Part shown: positions 21,818 to 33,800 of the stretch, in pieces | How positions within the stretch are numbered: the first letter of the stretch is position 1 | Layout: each line of letters begins with the position of its first letter | Assembly: GCF_963678635.1 (NCBI RefSeq) | Contig: NC_087066.1 | Coordinates: 20,243,996 to 20,307,995, forward strand | Length of the DNA: 64,000 bases | Direction of reading: 5' to 3' | Origin: Symsagittifera roscoffensis | Taxonomy: Eukaryota; Xenacoelomorpha; Acoela; Convolutidae | Notes under the pieces: model-generated | The model's input: only the letters and a program-made list of their open reading frames with translations | What the model was told of the DNA's origin: nothing | The model's database searches: none | Made by a program: the position numbers and the translations under genes

Positions 21818-22611
21818 AAGGTTTAGGATGACGGGTGCAAAAGGTTGTTAAATGATTTCTATTTGCTTAAACTGTTAGTCCTTACGATTTTTTTGTTAGC
21901 CTAACCTGGGTCTATTTGTTCAGGGTTGGGGAGAAAAGTATATCGATTCCGAAGAATGATTTTATACTTTCTCGTGGCTAGTATAAGCTAAGGTGTTAAC
22001 TTACTTAATCTTACTTAAGGGTAGTGATTGTGTTCAGGGTTGGAGAATAGTAAATCGATCCACAAGGTTCAGGTATAATTAGAACGCGAGTAGTTCGTTA
22101 GATACTATTTTAAACTTACTAAGTCTAAGATTTATCCTGGGTCTGGTAAGAGGGGGGATCAAGTGAAGGATGAATAACCGAAGTTCTTCACTGTTTATCC
22201 TAATTTGAATGATTAGTTTTGTTCAAAAATTTCTATTAGTCCTGGGTTTTTAGAAAGGGTTGGATAGTGAATCGACGTTTGAGGTCGTTAGACACTAGTT
22301 AAGTGGGTGGGGGAGAACAAAGTTGTTCTTTTTGATCCAAGGATAGGCCTTGATGATCAAGTTTTAAATTTAATTGAATAGAAAATGATTTAAGATCCAA
22401 GGATAAGCCTTGATGATCTGATTTTAAAATTAAGTGAATTTAAGTTTAAAATGTTTTAAATTTGTGTAAAAAAAAAGATTTAGTATTTTTATGATATTAG
22501 TGAGTTTATGAATGCATTTCGATTAAATTATTGTCGTATAACATTTTGTAAATGTTTTGTCTAAATTCTAATCTATTATTGGTTAATTCTAAGCTATTAA
22601 GGTCTTGTTCG
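21818..22611 (-). other. 5' leader of the retroelement with internal repeats
   Basis: About 800 bp between the primer binding site and the first ORF. A TTCAGGGTTGG(G)GA...ATCGAT motif occurs near 21920 and 22030, with a shorter version near 22255. A CCTGGGT motif recurs near 21905, 22135 and 22238. A ~57-bp sequence is tandemly repeated at 22337-22444. Retroviral leaders carry packaging, dimerisation and splice-donor signals, and the repeats could serve that purpose; this is inference. Confidence 0.55.
22337..22444. repeat. Tandem ~57-bp leader repeat (two units)
   Basis: GATCCAAGGATA(G/A)GCCTTGATGAT followed by an A/T-rich tail with AATTGAAT or AAGTGAAT occurs twice in a row. Each unit contains a short dyad, ATCAAGG against CCTTGAT. 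Confidence 0.7.
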
Positions 22612-22629
22612 AGACTTATGGTCGCACCA
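22612..22629 (-). other. Primer binding site (PBS)
   Basis: On the minus strand, two nucleotides after the CA end of the 5' LTR, the sequence reads TGGTGCGACCATAAGTCT. TGG next to the LTR pairs with the CCA end of a tRNA, as required for minus-strand priming in LTR elements. The tRNA species cannot be named without a tRNA set for the host. Confidence 0.8.
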
Positions 22630-22631
22630 GA

Positions 22632-23648
22632 TGAGTTAGGACCGATGGGTATAACTCATAGAGTAATTTCGGATAGGGTACACCGTCTGCTCGTCACGCT
22701 ATCTTATTTTCGGCCGGATAGATTCGTGCAACTTCTTAGTCTAATACCGATCCTAATCTTACTCTCATACTATCTAGTCTCAGGTTGTTTAACTAGTCTC
22801 TGCTAGGCTCAATAGATCTAGGGTATACTGGTTTACTGCGGCTGCTGAAGTACTCGGGAGAGTTCAACTAACTTCTAAGTTAAATTCAAATCTCTCTGGT
22901 GCTGAAATTACAAGTAATTTCAGCACTTACAAATAAGTGGATTGTTAGTCAGATGGATCATGATTGGTTAATATTAAATACTTTACATTGGTAAAATATC
23001 TAATTTATCCAATCATAAAATGTAGTTTAGATCAGGTTCCAATAGACCTTAAAGGCAGTCGGAACATTCAGTTTTTTGCCCTGATACGAGAAGTTTTGTT
23101 TTGTTATAAAATCGTTTCAATTTTATCTGATGCACATGTAAAAATAGCGCCACAACTAGATTTTTTAGATGGAATTCAATTTTTAGTTAGTCCAGCTAAA
23201 TTACAAAAAGTTTTAGCCATACATTTCTCCAACTAGATTTTTTATCAGAAGATTTTTTTTCAATCAAAGTAGGTTTAATATGAACCTAGGTTTAATTTGT
23301 TCAAAGTAGGTTTAATTTGTTCTTTGAATTGCAATGAATATATTCTGGGATTTTTTCTGTAAACTTGATAACACTTTTTAAGCGTCAATTACTTATCATT
23401 TTTTGTAGTGATCCGAAAAATCAAAAAAAAACTGGTGTCAAATCCATCGAAACTAAGACTTTTTGAACTTATGAACATTGTAGTGTCTGAGATCTTTTGA
23501 ATTTAAGAACCGGTGTTTGATTTTGACCATCTTTTACAGAAGGTTAAAATTGTTTGATTATTAAAGTAACATTGCTATCATGTCATATGACCTTGCAGGA
23601 TCTTTTTCAGAAACGACAGGTAATTTCGATCAGATCTTGGCAAAATCA
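22632..23648 (-). repeat. 5' LTR of the giant retroelement
   Basis: Partner of 1308-2324, read TG...CA on the minus strand, with the promoter and transcription start expected inside. It is followed directly by the 2-nt spacer and the PBS, which fixes element orientation. It carries a diverged copy of the hairpin-bearing dispersed repeat near 23046-23109. Confidence 0.92.
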
Positions 23649-23652
23649 GACT

Positions 23653-24390
23653 AAAGTTGGCTTTAGCAAGGAACTCCAATTGATTTATTAAGTTCACGGA
23701 AAGATAAAATAATTTTTGAATTGAGTTTTTCTATCTTGAATTGGCGTCAAAAATATTCAAACTCATTTCAATTGATTGTATTGGTTTTTGTAGAACTATC
23801 CCATGCAGATGTTTCCTTGAGCATCGATTTCCTTGACCAAAACAATATCTTTCTGACTAAAAATGTTTTCAAAAAAATATTGCGCTGTGCTCAAACAGAT
23901 TTGGGTATGTTTTTATCATGTTCGATCAAGTTTGGACTTGTTTTGACAACCTTTGATGTATTTTTTCCCGTGTTTTATTTATGTTTCGACCACATGTGAT
24001 ATAAATTTCGAGCATGTTTGATTTATATTTCGGCCGTGTGGTTCATTGAGTATTTTTTGACCAAATAAGAATGTTTCGACCGTTCTTGATGTATTTTTTG
24101 ACGATGTATATAATATATGTTATGTTGTGACTAAAATATTGTATGTTTAGATTATATTGTATATTGCTCGAGGTTTGTTTCGAGTTGGTGCTCCGCCCAA
24201 CTTTCGTTCGAGCACTGAAATATTAAGAAAACATTTCGACCCAAATTCTTGATGTTATATATGACATTTCCGATGCCTTATATGAAATGTTCAAAAACTT
24301 CCACTGTTTGAGTGAGATTACTGAAGTAATTTTGATCTAAGCTGAGCATACTTTTTCCGAATTTTTTCTCGCAGCGACTGATCGTTTTAG
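23653..24390. other. Probable intron sequence of the paralogue, with short degenerate repeats
   Basis: No ORF is supported. Between about 23920 and 24110 a degenerate ~30-bp unit of the type ATGTTTCGACC-GTTTGATGTATTTTT recurs several times. The stretch ends in a splice acceptor (CGTTTTAG) at 24390, so it is best read as intron between the retroelement and the exon. Confidence 0.45.
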
Positions 24391-24581
24391 AAGTGTTTAT
24401 TGTCACAAATGCTCTGATCTGGTTTCTGGTGACGGACGGACCAACATTCAGCTCCAACATATTCTGCCTCATCGCCGTCGCATTTAGCGCGCCCATGTTT
24501 ATCGCCTGGATGCTACTGCTCTGTCCCGCACAGATCCAGCGCTGGATGCCCTCGCAGACTAAAATCATAATTGCTATTTGA
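24391..24581 (+). CDS. Last exon of a small membrane protein gene (paralogue of 36087-42022)
   Basis: After an acceptor (GTTTTAG) a 191-nt frame in phase 1 runs to TGA. Its product matches the last exon of the gene at 41832-42022 in length, phase and pattern: the shared skeleton is a hydrophobic segment ending W-F-x-V-T-D-G, a second one with PM...W.LL, then P...QR...P..T.II. It is more GC-rich than its surroundings, as expected of coding DNA. Exons 1 and 2 are not in the window to its left, so they lie beyond position 1 or are lost, and the retroelement would lie in the preceding intron. An AATAAA follows at 24717. Function unknown. Confidence 0.72.
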
Positions 24582-24716
24582 TTACAAACAGATATCTCAA
24601 ACGAGAGTTTCACTTGTAGAAACTGGTTGTCGATTATAGCTGGAAAATTTAAAACAGAATGAGTTTTGTGGCCGAAAACATTCGGTCAATTGATGACCTG
24701 AATTTGGAGTGTCAAG

Positions 24717-24722
24717 AATAAA
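24717..24722 (+). terminator. Candidate polyadenylation signal AATAAA
   Basis: AATAAA lies 135 nt after the stop of the paralogue exon; the hexamer is common in AT-rich DNA, so this rests on position. Confidence 0.4.
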
Positions 24723-25304
24723 TTGACGCCAAAAAGAAGTTTTGCGCCTTCGAAGTTTATTAAACTGGTTGAGAAATCAACCAGTCAACTAGTTAACGCG
24801 AGCCTGAAACTTATCATACATATGTATAAAAAAGACGTTTTTTTTTCAACTGAAAACGGAAATTACTTTTATTCTGCATGAGTTCAACCATGAATAAATT
24901 GACCGTTAAGTGTTTACAAATAAAACTTAAGTTTGAGATGTCTTTTTTTTGCAAATCAGGTGATCAAAAATCAGTAGGCGTTCAAAGAAGGTTGTGCAAA
25001 CTGTATACTATTGGAACTCCAAAACTCAGAAACATCAATTACAGATTTTAAGTTTAAAAAAAATGTTTTGCTGCCGTAAGTGTTCATTTTTGCATTCGGC
25101 TTCGTTTCCTGTTATCAGCACAATCTGAAGGCACCGTGCGATCAAAAACCAAAAACTTCCATAAACCCCTACAAACTCGAACAATCAAATATTTGTAAAT
25201 TTATATTGAGAGGGTGATAAATAATTAAAATAGTTAATTGTCGTGTATCAGATTAAACATGAAGTTATTGTGGCTGAATTTGTATTTAAACTCAATGAAA
25301 AAAT

Positions 25305-25410
25305 TATTCGGATAAAAATTAACGGAATAGCTAATGATTATTACCATTTATCTTAGATCATAACATAATTGTTTTCTTCTTTGATTGTGATAAATCGTTC
25401 CTTGCAATTT
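25305..25410 (+). repeat. Inverted repeat pair, left arm
   Basis: About 105 bp (ATTCGGATAAAAATTAACGG... to ...AAATCGTTCCTTGC) returns in inverted orientation at 27389-27491 with few differences, about 2 kb away. It is probably two copies of a dispersed element. Confidence 0.75.
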
Positions 25411-25499
25411 TTTTTATTCATTGAGTTCTTACATCCATTCTCATCTGAAATGAAGAAACAGAGGATGCAAATTGAACACTTTTTTGACCAAAAAATGGG

Positions 25500-25870
25500 A
25501 TCAGGTGCGGATTTAGGATTTTCTCAAAGGGGGGGGGGTATAAAAAACTTTCAAAAATTTTATCGACTTTTTTTAGGTCGACCAAATTGATTTTCCGAGC
25601 TTTCCCAAAGCATGAAAAAGACCCTGTTTTGGCCAAGTTTTCTGCGCCACAGGCCAAAGGTTGAAAAAAACAAAACAAGCCAAAAAGGCGTTTTTAGGCA
25701 CTTTTTCGAAAATTTGGACCAAAAATTCGCGTTTTTTCGCCGCGCGCTCCCCCCCCCCTCAAAATTAGAATATATTGGCGTATAAACAGTATATATTTAA
25801 AAAGTTTTTAGGGTTTTAGGACCCGCCTTGGGTCGGCAGGGGGCGATTCCATGAGGGAAAGGGGTCCAAT
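25500..25870 (+). repeat. Dispersed repeat family, copy 1
   Basis: This resembles 41215-41545: CAGGCCAAAA-type and AAAGGCGTTTTTA stretches, an (A)ATTGCGTTTTTT..CGC CGCGCG block, TCAAAATTAG(A/T)ATATA, then AATTTTTAG and GGGTCGGCAG. Both have G- or C-homopolymer runs. It looks like a non-coding mobile element family; ends are not resolved. Confidence 0.55.
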
Positions 25871-25928
25871 TCCCTGAGTGGAACATTGCCACTTAAATAA
25901 ACAGGAAGTTGAGACACATTTCAGATTA

Positions 25929-26556
25929 CATCATTACGAGGCCAAACTGTGCACTGGATAGGCGCACAATTTTGTGTCTGTATGTTCCTGGATTCCAGAG
26001 GACAAGTCTTAAAACATGTTCCAAAATGTAAGTGGATTCCACTTACAAAATTTTATTGGATTCCGCGTACAAATAGCTGCAGCGTAATTTTTGTCGGCAC
26101 ATTGATTTTGTTGCGGGTTCCGCAACGAGCGAATATAAGTAGTTGTTCCGGATTCCGCAAATGTGAGCGGATTCCGCAAATTTAAATGGATTCTTCAAAT
26201 TTATGCGGATTCCGCTTACAACTTGGGGATTCCGCTTACAATTTGCGGAATCCGCTTACAATTTGCGAATTCCGCTTACAATTTGCGGATTCCATTTACA
26301 ATTGCGGATTCAGCGACAGCTTAAGTTTACTAAACACATATATTATTATTTGTTCATAGAATCCACAAATTGATTCCGGATTCCACACATTTTGGAGCGA
26401 TTTTGAGTGTTTTAGCTATTTGCCCGTGAAATCCAAAACAGCAGAGAAGATCAAAGAAATATATCAATGTTGCGGATTCCGCGACAAATCTGATTTTTGC
26501 CTGTTGCGGAACTCCTTTACAATGCACAGAATGCACAGTTTGGCCTCGTAATGATG
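25929..26556. mobile_element. Foldback/MITE-like element with a TTCCGC-repeat core
   Basis: Perfect 24-bp inverted termini (CATCATTACGAGGCCAAACT at the start of the left arm, its complement at 26533-26556) bound 628 bp. The inside holds many copies, in both orientations, of GCGGATTCCGCAA-like units (26030-26310 and around 26470). No coding capacity is seen. A second, left-truncated relative is at 37860-38466. Confidence 0.75.
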
Positions 26557-27009
26557 CAAAAGGCATGAAAAAAAAATAAAATTTGTTGACTTGAACTGGC
26601 ACAAAGTTTTTCCTTTTGCTAAAACAGTACCGTTAGTTTATTGATCAAGAGTTATCAGGATTTATCTAAACTAGTTATTTGGATCATTTTAAGCTCAACC
26701 GAGAAAAGCTGAGAAAGCGTTCCTTATTTGATAAATTCCGGCTTCTAGTCTTTCTTTTGGCCAACAAACCAACTCGCTTTATTGGTAAAACTTGAGGTTA
26801 GTAGAGAATTGTTGTAATAGAGAAACCAAACTAATACTTCAAATCAAATAAGAAAACGCAGATTATAGTTTGGACATATAAGCAACAAGACAGCTCGTAT
26901 CAGTGCGTAACCCTGTTTGTTCCTACTGCGATTGAATCTCTATAGAGTAATTCGAAATTCCTGTTAGCCCTGGAAATTCCTGTTCGATGAAAACAGGTGG
27001 CATGAAAAA
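26557..27009. other. Spacer, nothing recognised
   Basis: AT-rich host DNA without a supported ORF or repeat. Confidence 0.4.
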
Positions 27010-30000
27010 ATTACTGGGATCGGGTTTCTTGAGACGTTTTTCAAAAAATTTTCAATTTTCTCGAAAACTACTCAACCGATTTTCAAAAAAGTGGTATCAA
27101 TGGAATGACCACTCATTCCCCTGTGTGGCTGTATAGTCTCCTCCTCTCGTTTATCTTACCCTATTTTTTAGAACATTCAAAAAAGTCTGAGGGGGGTTAC
27201 TTGACATAAACGTTTGGATTTTTTCATTTTCAAGAAAATTACCGCCCAACTTTAAGGTTTTGGATTCAATGAAAAAAAAACGAGTTATGGGACACTCCAC
27301 TGCACAAACGACTACAAACAAATTTTTTTACACTATCTAGTTATGGACATCTAGGAATGATTTATCAAGGAACGATTTATCAAAATTTTGCAAGGAACGA
27401 TTTATCACAATCAAAACAAGAAAACAATTATGTTATGATCTAAGGTAAATTGTAATAATCATTAGCTATTCCGTTAATTTTTATCCGAATTATCTAGTTA
27501 TGGACATCAGAAAAAAAAATTTCGATTTTTTGATAGTTTTTTTGAAACCTCTTGACCATTCTTAAAAACAATCCTCCGAAATCTGAGGTTTTGATTTGAA
27601 CCAAAAGAACGAACTGGCTTACATTTTCTTGCATAAGCCGCTACGCTAAATTTTTCTTAGCGATAATTAAGAACTTCGAGAAAGTCAGAGTTTTGATTTC
27701 TCTGACGTTTTTTCGAGCTTTTAACTTTTCTCAAAAACTATCTTACCAAATCTACAACCGAAAAATCGATTTGTGGGTAGCTTCCTAGCATAAGCGACTA
27801 CGCTCAAAAATCTAAACTCTAAATTCCATGGCCCTCGGTAAAGTCAAGCTTTGATTTTTTGACCATTTTTTCAACCTTTTTGACTTTTCTCGAAAACTAA
27901 CCTCTATATTCTATACGGTTTTTTACTGTTCCGTAGTTCTTGAAAAATTCCCTGCCAAATCTGAGATTTTAGGTTCAATGGGTTCAATGGAAAAAAATAA
28001 CTCAGAAAAACTCCCTAGGTTAAGCGTTTACCACCAAATTATTTATAACCAAACATTTTACGCCTTAGAAAAATCGAACTTTTTACTTTTTTCAGTTTTT
28101 TTTTTAAATTTTCTTGTTTTCTGAAAAAATTCTCTCCAAAATCTGAGATATTGGCTTCAAAGTAAATCACAGGGGGTCTGTGAAGGGTCTCCCCTGCATG
28201 AGGAATAAAAAAACTTTTTTTTTCAGCCAGGAGTATTGATCATTGGAAAAATCACACATGTGGTTTTCGACCATTTTTCTTAAGGTTTTCAATTTTTCTT
28301 TAAAAAATTCTCTCAAATCAGAATTTTTGGTTTCAGTCGAATGAAAACGTTGGGTGGGGCTCCCGTATGTTAACAGCTACACCTAATTTTTGCCTATAAA
28401 GTTTTTTGACCGTTTTTCAAACTTTTTGACTTTGACTTTTCTTGAAAACTGCCTTCCCAAATCCGAGATTTTGAATTAAATAGAAAATTCGAGGATTGGT
28501 GAGCTACATGCATAGCTGGCTACGCCCAAATATTTTGCGAAAAATTTGTGGAAAAGAACAAATTTCAATTTTTTTACTGTTTCTTGAGATTTTTGGTTCA
28601 CTGAAGAGAACGAGTTGTGAAAAGCTCCCTTTAAACAAAATTTTTCTCTTAGATAGGGTACATTTTGAGCATTTTATGATTATTATCTTTAACAAACGGA
28701 TAAAAAAAAAGTAAATCAAGCATGATCGACAAAAGTTGTTCTCAAAAATGAGTTCAAAATTTATGGCAAAATTTTTTGAGTTTTGACTGTTTTGCTTAAA
28801 GTTTTTCATTGCGTTATAAACTATCATTCCAAGTCTGAAAACTTGGATTCAATCAAAACATTGGAGTGAAAAAAAACTTCCAAGTATAAGCGGCGACGTT
28901 CCAATTTTCTAACTACAATTATTCTGGCCGTCAGACAACTCTCAATGTTTCGATTTCTTGTCTGTTTTTTGAAAACTTTTTCATTCCTCACAAAAACTAC
29001 AAATCCTAATCTGATATCAATGGTTCAACCGAGGCAAAAAAAACAGGGAAAACCTCCTTGCGAAAGCGGCAACGCCTTCAAAATCATATTAACAACCAGA
29101 TGACATTGAAAAAATTCAAAACTCGCGTAATTTTTGTTTTAATTTCATCAGAGAAACAATTTTTTATTAGATTAAATCAAAGTTTTCGGTTTTTGATTGT
29201 TTTTATATAAGTTTTTTTTATCATGTATAGAAACAAAAATTTCAAAAACTTACCAAACAGGTACCTCGATCTTAAGCTGTACCCTTAGTGTATGGGATCG
29301 GGTTTTCTTATTTTTATTTTTGAGACGCTTTCTCGAAAACTACGCAACCGATGATCAAAAAACTGGTACCAAAGAATTTCCGTTTACTCCCCTGAGTGCC
29401 TGTATAATAATCTAGTCTTTTTACCTTACTCCTTGTTCTAGAGTCTTCAAAAAAGTGTGACGGGGGTATTTTTGACCCACATTTTTTAATTTAAAAATTT
29501 TTTCAAAAACTGCTTTCCAAAATCTGAGATTTTGGCTTGAGTTTGAAGAAAAGGGGGCTTTTCAGGTCCTCTACCCAAACAGTCAGGTCTAATTTTTATT
29601 CCGCTAGAGATATTGGTCCTCGGGAAAATCACACATGTAGTTTTTTGACCGTTTTTTGAAACTTTTTTGATTTTTCTTCTTCCTTTCAACTTCCATATAT
29701 TAACAACTACCCCAACTTTTTTGCATACAAAGTTATGGCTCTGGAAAAATTGAATTATTCATTTTTCGATCGTTTTTGAAACTTTTTAAGTTTTCTCAAA
29801 AACTGACTTCCCAAATCTGAGATTTTGATTTATTTAGAAAAATCGAATTATGGGAAGTTATCTTGCATAAGCAGTAAAAACCGTTTTACGTTTTTTACGC
29901 ATAATTTTTTGAGATTGAGAAAATTTTATTTTTTTGACCTTTTTTGAAAATTTTTTGATTTTTCTCAAAAGTTACCTTCCCAAGTCAGAGATTTTTGTTT

Positions 30001-30800
30001 CCATGAATAGAACGTGTTCAATGAAGAGAACCCAGTCATAAAAAAACTCAATTTTTTTTTAATGTGGTATTTTTTGTGCGCTGTGTGTCAAGCGCTTTAT
30101 ACAAACAAGTAATTAAGGCACAATCGAAAAATTGCTTTTAAAAAATGAGTTCAAAATTTATGGCAAAATTTTGAAAACATTTTTCATGAATTTTTGACGT
30201 TTTTAGAACGTTTTTGACTTGTCTCGAAAACTGTCTCCCTAAAACTGAGTTTTAGGTTTCAATTAAAAGAATGAAATGAAAAAAGCTCCCCTGTATAATG
30301 GGAAACGTATAATTTTTTTTAACAAACTTGATTATAGCCCTTAGAAAACTCAATGTTTCGATGTCTGGTAACTAACTTTTGAAACTGTTGAATTCTTCGT
30401 GAAAACTACGTAGGCGAATCCGATATCAATGGTTCAATCAAGGCATCAGGTTGTAGAAATTTTACGTGCATAAACGGCGAGATAAACTTCGACGACGTGC
30501 ATAAACGGCAACGACCTCAAAATTATATGATGAATTTTTTTACATTGAAAAATTCCGCATTCTTAAGTTTTTCATTTTTGTTACAAATGAAAAATTTTAT
30601 TAGAAAATCAAAATTAAGAGAAACTATTTTTATTAGAAAAAAAACAAGATTTTGGAAAAGACCCAGGCTTTTATTTTTTTAAATAACCTCGTTTTCCATC
30701 CTGCTTCAGTACAACAAACTAAAAAACTTATCAAACAGGTACCTCCAGCTTTAGCTGGGCCCTTAGTGTATGGGATCGGGTCTCTTTTTTTTTTAAAAAA
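27010..30800. repeat. Degenerate ~175-bp satellite with higher-order structure
   Basis: A loose unit recurs about every 145-190 bp. It consists of CTTTTTGACTTTTCTC(G/A)AAAACT, then CCCAAATCTGAGATTTTGG, a GTTCAAT..AAAA..ACGAG..TG stretch, CTCCC..GCATAAGCGGC and TTTTTGACCGTTTTT. The AATCTGAGA landmark occurs near 27577, 27957, 28140, 28459, 29520 and 29815, with degraded ones between and after. Larger blocks also repeat: a TGGGATCGGGTTT block at 27018, 29290 and 30770, and a GATATCAATGGTTCAA block at about 29007 and 30420. Inside lies one arm of an inverted repeat (27389-27491). No gene is supported. Confidence 0.7.
27389..27491 (-). repeat. Inverted repeat pair, right arm
   Basis: Inverted counterpart of 25305-25410. 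The GGAACGATTTATCA motif at its left end is also present just before it (27369), a short local duplication. Confidence 0.75.
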
Positions 30801-33800
30801 ATTTTTCTGTAAAAAGCAGTTTTTTCGAAGCAGTTTCATCTCCACTTCACACTGATACGAACGGTCTTGGTGCAGATTTGCTGAAGAGTTTCAACTCGAA
30901 AACTTGCGAAAAGCTACGAATCGAATTCTGAAAAAATGTACTGTCAGTTACTTTTTTCGAAGATTTTGAAAAAAAAAAAAACATAATCTAAAAACTTGAA
31001 CAATGGATTAAAAGGGACTTTTTAATTAAGTGGAAAATGTACAAATTATAAAACTTCATTAAAAAATGTGAGCAATTTTTATTGAACAATTTTCAATAAG
31101 ACAAACTGGAACATGTAATTGAAATGCTTTCAACTGATTTACTATTTAAATCGAAGATTTTTTTTTGCATGATTTTAACAAAATTGTTTCGTTGATTTAA
31201 CAAGAAGGCTTCTTAATATCACTAAAAGTGTGAGAAATTTTGTCAATAAATGTGTTTCAGTATATTTTTTACTCTTTCTTTCTATGCAAAATGAAATACC
31301 CCATTTAACTATCAAAATGGATAGAGTGATTGATACATCATAACGCGAACCTCGCTTGGGAGTTGATCGAAATAAAAAAATTTCAGAAACTTTTCTCATT
31401 TTCGAGAAAAAATCGGGTTCAATCTTTTGATTTTGAGTCCAAGTCGGAGCGGTTAAAGCAAAAGTGTGATTCGAAAAGGTCTTGATATAGATTTATTCTG
31501 TTCTTTGACATATATTTGGTTTTTTAGCTGCCGAAAAGTAGCTATTGCCTAGTTTAGCGCTTTTAAAAGACTAAAAGCTGCAAAAGTGAATTTATTTTAC
31601 TTTTTTTGTAAACAATTTTTCAAAACAATTATTTTTTAAACAAGCAGATTTAAACGAATAATTTAATTATACGTTGCACAAAAAACTGCAGGAGTAACTT
31701 TTTTATTAAACAAAATTGTATATAAGTTTTTATTTGCTTGCAACACCTCGGTAAAAAAGTAAGGAATATATGCTAGGGGCGGTTTTTTTATGCAGACCAA
31801 ATATCAAAAATTATTCTTTCGAGTGACCGATCCATGGTGCCAGTAGGGACGCGCTCACCGCTATAATCTCCTGGCATAACAATTGCTGTAAAACGCTCAG
31901 TGATATACTAACGTGACTATAAGCGCGCTGTGATAGTATGATGCTGAAAAATTAATGCGCATTTCTTACGCATGGAGAATTATTCTTGCCACAAAATCGT
32001 CCCAAATTCAGGCTAATTGATTCTGTTAATTCCAAACACGATTCTTCATAATCAGCTTCAAATTCATATTTTTTCAGTATTCTGACAACCAAAAATTATT
32101 CGAGAACAGTTTATAGAGAGTCGGAACATTCAAAGCTTTGCCTTAATATGAGCAGTCTTGTTCTTAGTATAATAATTTTGTTCCAACTTTCCAGAAAACA
32201 GTCCAATATTTGAGGTCAACGTGGTTTTTCTTTGTAAAACAGCTAGTTTAAAAAAAAAATTTTGCGGAATTTTCTAATGAAAAGTTTTGTGGTGAGAAAC
32301 TCGAACTCAAAAACTATTCCATTTGTGAATACTGATTGTGACATTTTAAAGGTTTTCAAGATGCTAATTTTGCCTGTTTGAGAAATATAATACGAGCAGA
32401 ATTTGCCATTTTGTTTAAGGGTGACTCAGGCTGTGAAGTAATCCGGTTCAGCAATCATCACAATCTGAAAGAGGGCAAGCTGAATGATTCAATATTGCAA
32501 ATAACTATGCATTTGACTAGACGACAAAATGGATATGAAATTTGTCCATTTGGGAAGTTAGGGATTATAAACGTGCGCTAATTGCCCGGGTTGACCTCCA
32601 TAAACAAAAAGCGCTTATCGAACGATTCCATATAAAAAAATTCATATGATACAATTTCACACACGGTATGAATGGGAAAAAATTATCATGCAATCTCCAT
32701 ATACTGTACGATAGGTAGCGCAAAAAAAAATTTTCAAAAATTTTCAGGAAAATTTTTTATCTTTATTTTGATTTTCAATATCATTTTCACGCTCAAAAAA
32801 ATGTTCTAGGAAAAATTGATGCAAAAATTTGTCCACGTTAAATTTTCAAAGGAAAGATATAAAATTGATTAATTATTTTTATTCAATTCTAAACTAGAAT
32901 TTTTTGCTGCTTTTATGTTTTAAGATCTTTTTTAATTTGTTCCAAAAAAAATCAGGCCCTAAAATTTGCGACTAAAAATTTTCTTGACATATACCAAGGT
33001 TTAAGGTTTGTATTCATAATTTTGGCTTAAGCATGAAATATTATCTTATGCATTTATTACTCAAATGACGAGTATCTGCGAGATTTCTTCCCATCAACAC
33101 ATGGATTTTCTCTTCTGTGAAAAAATCCTTTTTTCTGATGTTTTCCGAGAAAACACAAAAATTTTTAGCAAAACAGTATTATGTTTTTTTGAATTACGGA
33201 AAAATTGCTTGTCAAAGAAATATGATATATGAAAAAAATTTCATCTTAAATTTTTCTGACAATTTTCTGAAGGTATGTAATTGTACTTTTTTCAATATCT
33301 ATATAAATTGTAGCATAAGCGTTTTTGGTCAACCAGGGGGATCCAGTTTTTTAAAGCGTCTGCGGTGAATAAATCTACAATAAAACACGCCGCAATCTGA
33401 AACGAATTTTGTCCATGGTGTTACTATGGTATCAACAGTACAACCCCTCCCCCAACCCAAATCGATTTATGGGGATAAAATACTCGTTTTTCAAAAATTG
33501 ACTTTCGAGGGCAAAAATAGACCTTATTAAGTCAAAAAATCATTGATATCAAACTATGATTAATAATTTACGCTATTAAAAGGATAAAACAGCTTTTCTA
33601 TAAAACATTTTTCCAGTAGTAAATTCAGCGCGCTCATTTGAAATGAATATTTTATGCAAATATAATTTTCAAAATATCAATAAATTTCATAATTCTCAAT
33701 ACCAAAAATTGGTTGCAACCGTTTGATCATTAAACTTGGTCGCGTCCGACTGGTCCTTATTTCTCGTGTTTTCGGAGAAACCACAAAAATATTTAGCAAA

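Larger units (their letters stand above)
1308..23648 (-). mobile_element. Giant Ty3/Gypsy-type LTR retroelement with envelope and accessory ORFs
   Basis: Two near-identical ~1.02-kb direct repeats bound a minus-strand array of retroviral genes. Order: 5' LTR, primer binding site, leader, basic ORF, gag, pol (NC-PR-RT-RH-IN), two small hydrophobic ORFs, an ATG-less ORF, env, a 601-aa ORF, 3' LTR. The PR-RT-RH-IN order and the integrase GPY module are those of Ty3/Gypsy elements. The length of 22.3 kb, or about 19.5 kb without the internal duplication, far exceeds the usual 5-10 kb of this group. The copy is defective in gag, RT and IN. LTR identity is very high (one difference noticed in about 1,020 bp), so insertion is recent. 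I find no convincing target-site duplication: the left flank ends in ATAG, while GACTAAAG follows on the right. It probably lies in an intron of the paralogue whose last exon is at 24391. Confidence 0.93.

Noticed and set aside
22585-22629. tRNA gene next to the 5' LTR
   Set aside because: Only a CCA-ended stretch complementary to a primer is present; T-arm geometry does not fit and no cloverleaf can be drawn. It is the PBS.
23649-23652. GACT as a target-site duplication of the retroelement
   Set aside because: The same four bases also follow the inner edge of the 3' LTR (2325-2328) and do not occur left of 1308, so they are LTR-linked, not a target duplication.
24278-24613. 111-codon minus-strand ORF
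   Set aside because: Antisense shadow of the paralogue's last exon.
26030-26310. CRISPR-like array
   Set aside because: Units are short palindromes in both orientations without spacers of constant length, inside a foldback element of a eukaryote-type sequence.
32378-32581. 67-codon ORF
   Set aside because: No homology-like motif, splice signal or conserved copy to support it.
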